Source of the DNA: Actinomycetota bacterium
GTDB lineage: Bacteria > Actinomycetota > Actinomycetes > JACCUZ01
DNA: 11,075 nucleotides
Direction of reading: 5' to 3'
Assembly: GCA_030841245.1 (NCBI GenBank)
Contig: JAVEDG010000127.1
Span: 1 to 11,075 of the forward strand
The stretch's first letter is position 1, and each line of letters begins with the position of its first letter. Under the pieces are notes generated by a model that made no database searches, was not told the DNA's origin, and worked only from the letters and a program-made list of their open reading frames with translations. The translations under genes were made by a program, and so were the position numbers. Shown here one piece after another: positions 5,818-11,075 of this stretch.

Positions 5818-5916
5818 CTACTTCTTGTTGCGCCGCTGGACGCGGGTCTTCTTCAGCAGCTTGCGGTGCTTCTTCTTCGCCATCCGCTTGCGGCGCTTCT
5901 TGATGACCGAACCCAC
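5818..5916 (-). CDS. Small ribosomal subunit protein bS22 (AURKAIP1/COX24 domain)
   Basis: This 32-residue, extremely basic protein reads MGSVIKKRRKRMAKKK and then HRKLLKKTRVQRRNKK. It matches the tiny actinobacterial protein known in mycobacteria as Rv0500B and seen in mycobacterial ribosome structures as bS22, bound to the small subunit near the decoding region. The start is GTG 5914-5916 with GAGGT upstream (cgaatGAGGTcctg); the inner ATG at residue 12 would remove the conserved N-terminal MGSVIKKRRKR. The gene is easily missed because of its size. It lies downstream of the small DNA-binding protein and upstream of the epimerase, the same order as in M. tuberculosis. Confidence 0.93.
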   Translation of the reverse strand: MGSVIKKRRKRMAKKKHRKLLKKTRVQRRNKK

Positions 5917-6258
5917 CAGGACCTCATTCGCTCGTCGAGCCGGGCCTCGCACCGTGAGCAGCACGTCGGCACTGGGTGCCGCTCGGTGGTCTCGCAGGTG
6001 GTCCCGGCGAACAGACGGCCCAGCCTACCGCCTGCGCACCACGCCCCGGACCGGCGCGTGACCGGGCACGGCCCCGGCTCGTTGACCCGTCGACGCCCGG
6101 CCGGCGCCACGCTCCACGCCACGGTCGACGGCCGGGGCGGCAGAGGTGGGGAGGGGTGTGCGGGGCCCCTCTCCTCGGGGCAGGCCAGGCAGTCGCGGGC
6201 GCACGCGACTGCCTGGCCGCTGACCCGGGGGCGGCATCGGTCGGCAGCTGTCGACGCC
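5917..6258. other. 342-bp intergenic region between bS22 and the excisionase-like gene
   Basis: I see no convincing gene here. It holds the bS22 ribosome site near 5921-5925, a possible -10 box for bS22 (TAGGCT on the minus strand, 6027-6022) with no good -35, the long hairpin at 6183-6218, and GC-rich inverted segments (GCCCCGGC at 6071-6078 against GCCGGGGC at 6131-6138). Open frames crossing it have no recognisable protein. A small RNA is possible but unsupported. Confidence 0.6.
6183..6218 (-). terminator. Perfect 15-bp stem hairpin after the excisionase-like gene
   Basis: GGCCAGGCAGTCGCG (6183-6197) and CGCGACTGCCTGGCC (6204-6218) pair perfectly with a 6-nt loop. On the minus strand it begins about 40 nt past the stop of the DNA-binding protein gene. 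There is no U-run on either side, but U-poor hairpins are common terminators in actinomycetes. It would separate this gene from bS22. Confidence 0.6.
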
Positions 6259-6480
6259 TCAGGCGGTGTCGACATACGCGTCGCGCAGGTAGTCGTGAAC
6301 CGCCTGCTCCGGGACCCGGAACGACCGGCCGACCCGCACCGCGGGCAGTGTGCCCGCGTGCACCAGCCGGTAGACCGTCATCTTCGACACCCGCATGACC
6401 GTGGCCACCTCGGCCACCGTCAGGAAGGTGACCTCGGACAGCGGCCGGTCGGGCCTGCTCTGCCGATCTTCTGCACTCAT
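6259..6480 (-). CDS. Excisionase-family (MerR-like) small DNA-binding protein
   Basis: This 73-residue protein has a winged helix-turn-helix of the excisionase/BldC-like type: FLTVAEVATVMRVSKMTVYR (19-38) is the helix-turn-helix, and LPAVRVGRSFRVPEQAVHDY (45-64) is the wing and following helix. It resembles the conserved actinobacterial Rv0500A-type protein found next to bS22 and galE2; it is not BldC itself. It likely binds DNA as a regulator, targets unknown; nothing links it to phage excision here. ATG 6480 is chosen since the domain starts soon after and a GAGGG lies 11 nt ahead; an in-frame extension to 6534 adds only a basic non-conserved stretch. It is followed by a strong hairpin, so it is probably a single-gene unit. 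Confidence 0.82.
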   Translation of the reverse strand: MSAEDRQSRPDRPLSEVTFLTVAEVATVMRVSKMTVYRLVHAGTLPAVRVGRSFRVPEQAVHDYLRDAYVDTA

Positions 6481-6592
6481 GGCGCACCGAACCCTCAGCA
6501 CGTGACGGGCACCCGGCTTCCCCACCGGACGCACTCCATCGCACGCGCTCTGCTGTCAGGGTAGGGGCCAGTGTGCCTGGTGGGATAGCCGA

Positions 6593-6626
6593 TGCGGAAG
6601 ATCACCCGGTTGGTGGTAGTTCCGCA
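6593..6626 (-). terminator. Nested hairpin after the AcuC-phosphatase operon
   Basis: TGCGGAA (6593-6599) pairs with TTCCGCA (6620-6626); inside it CACC (6603-6606) pairs with GGTG (6612-6615) around a CGGTT loop. It lies about 60 nt past the stop of the phosphatase-like gene and ahead of the excisionase-like gene. It may be a terminator, or a binding site in the leader of the next gene. No U-run is seen. Confidence 0.4.
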
Positions 6627-6684
6627 CCTCGATGAACGGGACAAGTGGGACGACCGGACCGGTGGTCCTGGGCCGTGACGCGGG

Positions 6685-7488
6685 TCAGGCCAGCCCGGCG
6701 CGGGCGAGCAGGTAGGCGGTGAGGGGCTCGTACAGGTGCGGGGCGACGTTGTCGTCGAGCGGTACCGACACCGCCACGTCTCCCTCCTCCTCGCCGACGA
6801 ACAGGGCGGGGTCGTTGGAGTCGGCGAACCCGACGGCGGCCACCCCGGCCGCCCCCGCGCCGCCGGCCCAGCCGTGGTCGCCGATGACGAGGTCCGGCGG
6901 CGTGGCTCCCGACTGGTCGAGCGCGTCCAGGGCGGCCCGGACCGGCCGCGCCGAGTGCGAGTGGTTGAGCTCGCCGCGGTTGCTGACCATCGCGACGTGC
7001 TCGACGTAACGGATCTCGCGACTGGACGGACCCGAGCGGGTGAACGTGTCGTAGCTCCAGCCGGCACCCGGCCGCAGCAGCTCGGTCCCGGCGCGGGACA
7101 GGGCGCGCGCCACGGCCAGGTGCACGGGCAACAACCCGGCCGGGTGCCCGGTTGCCACCAGCACCCGAGCACCGGGCCGCGCGACGGAGCCGACCTGCTC
7201 GGCCAGCCGGTCGAGCGCGGCAATGGTCAGGTCCGGATCGATGCGGTCCGCGCCGCGGACGTGGCCCGGGTCGGGGTCGACGCCGACCACACGTGCCATC
7301 AGCTCGAGAACCGCCGTGCGGTCCCAGCGACCCCGCGGGCTCAGCCCGAACATCGCCTGCGGTACCCGCTTGGCGAACATGGCGTACTTGGTCAGGTTGT
7401 CCTCTCGCGTCGTCGCGACGTCACCGGCGATCCGGCTCTCGACCAGGTAGTCGCGCAGCCGCCCGGCGGTCACGGTGTCGGGAGTCAC
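6685..7488 (-). CDS. Conserved actinobacterial protein usually annotated as phosphatase, function unproven
   Basis: I recognise this as the family often labelled phosphatase and found beside acuC in actinobacteria, but I know of no classical phosphatase motif in it and do not assign a reaction. From GTG 7488 it has 267 residues. Striking conserved-looking stretches are LTKYAMFAKRVPQAMFGLSP (32-51), GADRIDPDLTIAALDRL (79-95), VLVATGHPAGLLPVHLA (109-125), NHSHSARPVRAALDAL (175-190), DLVIGDHGWAGGAGAAG (199-215) and FADSNDPALFV (221-231). Histidine, aspartate and glycine clusters suggest a metal- or phosphate-binding enzyme. No signal peptide or membrane helix is seen. Its GTG start overlaps the AcuC stop by 4 bp (GTGA) with no ribosome site of its own, so it is probably coupled to AcuC translation. 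A longer frame open to 7596 only overlaps the AcuC coding region. Confidence 0.7.
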   Translation of the reverse strand: MTPDTVTAGRLRDYLVESRIAGDVATTREDNLTKYAMFAKRVPQAMFGLSPRGRWDRTAVLELMARVVGVDPDPGHVRGADRIDPDLTIAALDRLAEQVGSVARPGARVLVATGHPAGLLPVHLAVARALSRAGTELLRPGAGWSYDTFTRSGPSSREIRYVEHVAMVSNRGELNHSHSARPVRAALDALDQSGATPPDLVIGDHGWAGGAGAAGVAAVGFADSNDPALFVGEEEGDVAVSVPLDDNVAPHLYEPLTAYLLARAGLA

Positions 7489-8669
7489 GTCAACAGGCCG
7501 GCGAGGCCGTGGGACGGGAACACGGACCGCTGGGTCGCGAGCACCGCGCGGTCCAGCCCGTCGGCCGGGTCGTAGCCGTCGGACCAGTCGCTCCAACGAG
7601 GCGTCGCGCCGTCGGTCATGCGCCCGGGACCCGGGACGCCGAGCCGTTCGCTGACGTAGTCGCGCCAGCCGGCGGGGACCTCCGTGGTCGGTACGATCGG
7701 AGCCCCGGCGGCCTCGGCGATGAGGTGGGTCCAGACGCGCGGCACGACCTCGACCAGCTCGTAGCCGCCGCCACCGACGGCCAGCCAGCGACCGCCGGCG
7801 TACCGATGGGCGAGCTGGTGCAGGGACTCGTACGACGTGCGCTGGGCGTCGATGGTGAGTGCCAGGTGCGCGAGCGGGTCGAGCAGGTGGCTGTCGCAGC
7901 CGTGCTGGGTGACGAGGATCTCGGGCGAGAACTCGGCCAGCAGCGGCGGCGCGACCGCGTGGAACGCCCGCAGCCAGGCCGAGTCAGCGGTGCCCGGCGG
8001 CAGTGCCACGTTCACCGCCGACCCGTCGGCCCCCGGCCCGCCGCGGTCCTCGGGGAACCCGGTGCCGGGGAACAGGTAGCGGCCGCTCTCGTGCAGCGAG
8101 ATCGTCAGCACCCGCGGGTCGTCCCAGAACGCCCGCTCCACGCCGTCCCCGTGATGCACGTCGACGTCGACGTAGGCGACGCGTTCGGCACCCTCGGCGA
8201 GCAGCCAGGCGATGGCGATCGCCGGGTCGTTGTAGACGCAGAACCCACTGGCCGCTCCGGGCATCGCGTGGTGCAGCCCGCCGGCGATGTTGACGGCGTG
8301 CTCTGCCTCCCCTGTCCACACCGCCCTGGCGGCTGCCACACTCGCCCCCACGACCAGCGCGGACGCGTCATGCATGCCACGGAACGTCGGGGTGTCGGAG
8401 CTGCCGAGGCCGCGGGCCAGGTCCTCGCGGTCCGGGTCGGTGGAGGCGCGGCGTACGGCGGCGATGTAGTCACGCTCGTGCACCAGCTCGAGCAGGTCGT
8501 CGCCGGCGACCTGCGGCCGGACGACCCGCAGCTGCGGCAGGTCGAGCAGCCCGAGCTCCCGGGCCAGTCTCATGGTGAGGTCGACGCGCACCGGGTTCAA
8601 GGGGTGTCCGTGGCCGAAGTCGTAGCCGATCAGCGCCTCGTCCCACGGCAGCACGACGGACCGGCTCAT
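7485..8669 (-). CDS. acuC: AcuC-like histone-deacetylase-fold deacetylase
   Basis: This 394-residue protein has the class I histone deacetylase fold, in bacteria acting on acetylated lysines or small amides; Bacillus AcuC deacetylates acetyl-CoA synthetase. All key features are visible: HPLNPVR (22-28), the His pair in GLHHAMPGAASGFCVYND (131-148; His133, His134), zinc ligands Asp170 and His172 in YVDVDVHHGDGVE and Asp259 in QHGCDSH, and the transition-state tyrosine Tyr303 in GGGGYELVEVVPRVW. It should be an active zinc enzyme. No acetyl-CoA synthetase, acuA or acetoin dehydrogenase gene lies in the window, so the substrate is unknown here. ATG 8669 has no clear ribosome site; a TAGCGT box 8 nt ahead hints at a leaderless mRNA. 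It forms an operon with the overlapping phosphatase-like gene. Confidence 0.9.
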   Translation of the reverse strand: MSRSVVLPWDEALIGYDFGHGHPLNPVRVDLTMRLARELGLLDLPQLRVVRPQVAGDDLLELVHERDYIAAVRRASTDPDREDLARGLGSSDTPTFRGMHDASALVVGASVAAARAVWTGEAEHAVNIAGGLHHAMPGAASGFCVYNDPAIAIAWLLAEGAERVAYVDVDVHHGDGVERAFWDDPRVLTISLHESGRYLFPGTGFPEDRGGPGADGSAVNVALPPGTADSAWLRAFHAVAPPLLAEFSPEILVTQHGCDSHLLDPLAHLALTIDAQRTSYESLHQLAHRYAGGRWLAVGGGGYELVEVVPRVWTHLIAEAAGAPIVPTTEVPAGWRDYVSERLGVPGPGRMTDGATPRWSDWSDGYDPADGLDRAVLATQRSVFPSHGLAGLLT

Positions 8670-8677
8670 GACACGGC

Positions 8678-8683
8678 ACGCTA
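8678..8683 (-). promoter_or_regulatory. Possible -10 box for a leaderless acuC transcript
   Basis: TAGCGT on the minus strand ends 8 nt before ATG 8669, the spacing expected if transcription starts at the A of the start codon. There is no Shine-Dalgarno sequence and no good -35 box. Leaderless mRNAs are common in actinomycetes. Confidence 0.3.
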
Positions 8684-8693
8684 CCCGCGCGGC

Positions 8694-8708
8694 GGGGGCC
8701 GGACCCCC
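8694..8708 (-). terminator. Short GC hairpin after the export operon
   Basis: GGGGG (8694-8698) pairs with CCCCC (8704-8708) around CCGGA, just past the permease stop and ahead of acuC. It is a weak terminator candidate, and its 5-bp stem could be chance. Confidence 0.3.
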
Positions 8709-8714
8709 AGCGGT

Positions 8715-9899
8715 CTACTCGGTGCGAAGGGCCACCACCGGGTCGAGCCGTCCGGCGCGGCGGGCCGGGGCGACGCCGAAGAACACGCCGACGGCCACCG
8801 AGACGGCGAACGCGAGAGCCGGTGACCACCACGCGATGACGGCCGGGAGCGGCGAGACCGCGCTCGCGACCAGCGACGCGGAGACGCCGAAGGCGATGCC
8901 GATCACGCCGCCGACGACGCACAGCAGCACCGCCTCGATCAGGAACTGGAGGAGGATGTCGCGCTGCCTGCCGCCGAGTGCCTTGCGCAGCCCGATCTCC
9001 CTCGTGCGTTCGCGGACGCTGACCAGCATGATGTTGGAGACCCCGACGCCGCCGACGAGCAGCGAGATGGCGGCGATCGCGGACAGCACCAGGGTGAGCA
9101 GGCCCAGGATCCGGCCGATGGTGCCCAGGATCTGGGTCTGCGTGACGGCGGAGAACTGCTCCCCGGCGTACTTGTCCTCTAGCGCGGCGACCAGCTTGTG
9201 CTGCAACGGCTTGACGTCGTCGGCAGTCGGCGCCTTGACCGCGAGCGCGTCGATCCGGTCCACCCCGAAGAGCCGTTGCGCCGCGGTCACGGGGATGTGC
9301 ACCTCGGAGTCGCGGTCGACCCCGAAGGTCGAGCCGACACGCTGGAAGACGCCGACCACACGGAAGCGGACCCCGGCGACGGTCACCTGCCGGCCGAGCG
9401 GGTCGAGGTCCGGGAACAGCCGCGCCGCGACCGACGCGCCGAGCACCGCGACCCGACGTCGGGTGTCGACGTCTGCCGCAGTGATGTAGTCACCGCGCGC
9501 CAGTGGCCGGTCGAAGACGTTCGGCACGTTCTCGTTGACCCCGTCGACGGTGACGAAGCTGGCCCGCCGCCCGACCCGGACGGTCTCGCCGGACGACACC
9601 TCGACCGCGACCCGGCGCGTGTCTCCCGTGACCCGGCCGAGCAGCTCGATGTCCTGCAGCGTCAGGCGGCTGACCGACGGCGCCGAGCCCAGCTGGAACT
9701 TGCCGGGGACCACGATGATGATGTTCGAGCCGAGGCCCTCGACCTGGGACTCGACCTCCTGCTGGGCGCCACTGCCGATGGCCACCAGGATCACCACGGA
9801 CGCGACGCCGATCACCACGCCGAGCATGGTGAGCAGGCTGCGCAGCCGGTTGGCCCGCAGGGCGTCCAGCGCGACGCGGAACGCCTCGGCAGTCCTCAC
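8715..9899 (-). CDS. MacB/FtsX-type ABC transporter permease
   Basis: This 394-residue permease belongs to the MacB family, which works by mechanotransmission across the membrane. It has one membrane helix near the N-terminus (about 21-43, after NRLRSLLTMLGVVIGVASV), a long extracytoplasmic MacB_PCD-like domain (about 44-260), then three helices (about 261-287, 319-345 and 357-377). The coupling motif VRERTREIGLRKALGG (295-310) sits between helices 2 and 3, and the C-terminus ARRAGRLDPVVALRTE is typical of the family. The ATPase is the separate gene upstream, unlike Gram-negative MacB where it is fused. GTG 9899 overlaps the ATPase stop by 4 bp. Substrate unknown; peptides, lipids or antibiotics are all possible. 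Confidence 0.92.
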   Translation of the reverse strand: MRTAEAFRVALDALRANRLRSLLTMLGVVIGVASVVILVAIGSGAQQEVESQVEGLGSNIIIVVPGKFQLGSAPSVSRLTLQDIELLGRVTGDTRRVAVEVSSGETVRVGRRASFVTVDGVNENVPNVFDRPLARGDYITAADVDTRRRVAVLGASVAARLFPDLDPLGRQVTVAGVRFRVVGVFQRVGSTFGVDRDSEVHIPVTAAQRLFGVDRIDALAVKAPTADDVKPLQHKLVAALEDKYAGEQFSAVTQTQILGTIGRILGLLTLVLSAIAAISLLVGGVGVSNIMLVSVRERTREIGLRKALGGRQRDILLQFLIEAVLLCVVGGVIGIAFGVSASLVASAVSPLPAVIAWWSPALAFAVSVAVGVFFGVAPARRAGRLDPVVALRTE

Positions 9900-10621
9900 C
9901 CCGGCTCCGTCGCGACCGCGACGCCACCGGCGGGCGGTCCAGTGTCGAGCTCGACGAGCCCGTCACGCACCTGGATCCGACGCCTGGCACGGGCGGCCAC
10001 CTCGTGGTCGTGCGTCACGACCACGACGGCGACCCCGCGTTCCGCGTTGAGCCGGCCGAGGACGGACATGACCTCCGCCCCGCTGGAGGTGTCGAGGTTC
10101 CCGGTGGGCTCGTCGGCGAGCAGCAGAGTGGGCTCGCCGACGAGTGCGCGGGCGATGGCCACCCGCTGCTGCTCCCCGCCGGAGAGCTGACCGGGCCGGT
10201 GGGCGGTGCGGTGGCCGAGGCCCACGAGGTCGAGGGCGGCCGCGGCGAGTTCGCGCCGCTGCGCCCGTCGTACGCCGCGGTAGACCAACGGCAGCGCCAC
10301 GTTGTCCAACGCGCTGGTCCTGGCGAGCAGCGCGAAGGACTGGAACACGAAGCCGATGGTCCGGTTGCGCAGCTGGGCCAGCTCGTGGTCGCGCAGCTGC
10401 GCGACATCGCGCCCACCGAGTCGCAGCAGCCCGGAGGTCGGCCGGTCGAGGCAGCCGAGCAGGTGCATGAGGGTCGACTTGCCGGAGCCGGAGGGGCCGA
10501 GTACTGCGACGTACTCACCGGCCGCGACGGACAGGCTGACGCCACGCAGCGCGTCGATCGAGACACCGTCGAGCCGATAGCTGCGGTGCACGTCGACCGC
10601 TTCCACGGCCAGCGCCGTCAC
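9896..10621 (-). CDS. MacB/LolD-type ABC transporter ATP-binding protein
   Basis: This 241-residue ATPase powers the adjacent permease. It has Walker A GPSGSGKST (42-50), the Q-loop Gln94 in FVFQSFALL, the signature LSGGEQQRVAIARAL (146-160), Walker B LLLADEP with Glu171, the D-loop in GNLDTSS, and the switch His204 in VVTHDHEVA, so it should be active. LMHLLGCLDRPTSG is characteristic of the MacB/LolD group. The C-terminus runs about 20 residues past the usual end with a Gly/Pro-rich tail. Its GTG start overlaps the adaptor stop, and its stop overlaps the permease start, each by 4 bp. Confidence 0.93.
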   Translation of the reverse strand: MTALAVEAVDVHRSYRLDGVSIDALRGVSLSVAAGEYVAVLGPSGSGKSTLMHLLGCLDRPTSGLLRLGGRDVAQLRDHELAQLRNRTIGFVFQSFALLARTSALDNVALPLVYRGVRRAQRRELAAAALDLVGLGHRTAHRPGQLSGGEQQRVAIARALVGEPTLLLADEPTGNLDTSSGAEVMSVLGRLNAERGVAVVVVTHDHEVAARARRRIQVRDGLVELDTGPPAGGVAVATEPG

Positions 10622-11075
10622 GGCACCTGGTCCCCCTCGTGCACGACGTCCGCCCCGCGGACCACGATCCGCGCCCCGGGCCGGAGTCCGTCGACCACCT
10701 GCACGCGGGACCGGCCCTGCGCGCCGAGCCGCACCGTCCGCTCGCCGGCACGTCCCGCCTCGACGACCCAGACCGCGTCCCGCCGCCCGTCGCGGAAGAC
10801 GGCCGACGCCGGCACGGCGACCGCGTTCCTGGCGTTGCGGACCCGAAGGTCGACGACCGCGCTCATGCCGGCCCGCGGCACCGGCGCGATCGACCCGTCT
10901 GCGCTCCGGCCCAGCCCGAGGGACAGTCGCACCAGATAGGTGACGCCGCCGCGGCTCGAGCTGACCGGGGTGGGGTCGATCGTGCGCACGGCCGCGTCGT
11001 ACCTCGCGTCCGGCACCGCGTCGAGCACGGCGGTGGCGGGCACACCGCGCCGCACCAGCAGCACGTCGGTCTCGT
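10618..11075 (-). CDS. Membrane-fusion (HlyD/RND-type) adaptor subunit of an ABC exporter, cut at the window edge
   Basis: Only the C-terminal 152 residues are in the window; the frame stays open through the right edge (ETD before VLLVRRGVPA), so the start lies outside. The visible part is the beta-barrel and membrane-proximal domain of periplasmic-adaptor-like proteins: GMSAVVDLRVRNARNAVAVP followed by ASAVF, then VWVVEAGRAGERTVRLGAQG and VQVVDGLRPGARIVVRGADV. In Gram-positives such adaptors pair with MacB-type ATPase and permease to form a tripartite exporter, and the three genes here are joined by 4-bp overlaps. A GTG at 11064 is an inner codon, not the start. Confidence 0.87.
   Translation of the reverse strand, partial: ETDVLLVRRGVPATAVLDAVPDARYDAAVRTIDPTPVSSSRGGVTYLVRLSLGLGRSADGSIAPVPRAGMSAVVDLRVRNARNAVAVPASAVFRDGRRDAVWVVEAGRAGERTVRLGAQGRSRVQVVDGLRPGARIVVRGADVVHEGDQVP

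Noticed and set aside
6259..6480. Phage or integrative-element excisionase
   Set aside because: No integrase, att repeat or phage gene is near; the family has a conserved chromosomal member at this very locus in mycobacteria.
5320..6564. 414-codon plus-strand open frame spanning the bS22 and excisionase-like genes
   Set aside because: It opposes three recognisable minus-strand genes and has a low-complexity Arg/His-rich product.
7152..8825. 557-codon open frame on the plus strand
   Set aside because: It runs antisense to AcuC and its partner, whose catalytic motifs are clear; its product is Arg/Gly/Val-rich with no domain.
10004..10939. 311-codon plus-strand frame over the ATPase and adaptor
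   Set aside because: It is a shadow; the minus strand has all ABC ATPase motifs.

Overview
The window is very GC-rich, uses GTG starts often, packs its genes tightly with 4-bp stop/start overlaps, and carries families typical of filamentous or related Actinomycetota (BldN-type sigma factor with its membrane anti-sigma factor, ribosomal protein bS22, an AcuC-type deacetylase). It therefore looks like chromosome of a high-GC actinomycete. The genus cannot be named from this stretch. There are no phage, transposon, CRISPR, tRNA or rRNA signatures.

Left part (1-3566, plus strand). A secreted CAP/SCP-domain protein enters from the left edge. It carries an in-frame amber codon inside the conserved domain and continues into a GSSSS repeat and a basic tail. 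A SerB1-like HAD-IB phosphatase follows. Next comes a BldN-like ECF sigma factor with an N-terminal extension, and its probable RsbN/DUF5667-type anti-sigma factor, one membrane helix with a long Ser/Gly/Thr/Pro-rich outer tail.

Middle part (3603-6480, minus strand, converging on the sigma operon). Reading with transcription: an excisionase/MerR-like small DNA-binding protein, a strong hairpin, the 32-residue ribosomal protein bS22, an atypical SDR epimerase (GalE2-like) and an overlapping acyltransferase. This order matches the mycobacterial Rv0500A-Rv0500B-galE2-Rv0502 block, with serB1 also near it there. The sigma operon and the epimerase operon start with nearly the same 28-bp promoter element, a TACCGAYCGGTA palindrome whose right edge forms a TAGGMT -10 box. 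The two outward ends of this convergent pair are therefore probably controlled by the same regulator.

Right part (6685-11075, minus strand). Reading with transcription: a tripartite export system (adaptor cut by the window edge, MacB-type ATPase, MacB-type permease) joined by GTGA overlaps, then an AcuC-like histone-deacetylase-fold enzyme overlapping a conserved actinobacterial protein usually labelled phosphatase.

The most notable observations are the shared promoter/operator element, the amber codon in the CAP domain, the missing catalytic lysine in the SDR, and the tight pairing of AcuC with an uncharacterised partner. No wholly new multi-gene system is evident; most genes belong to recognisable actinobacterial families.
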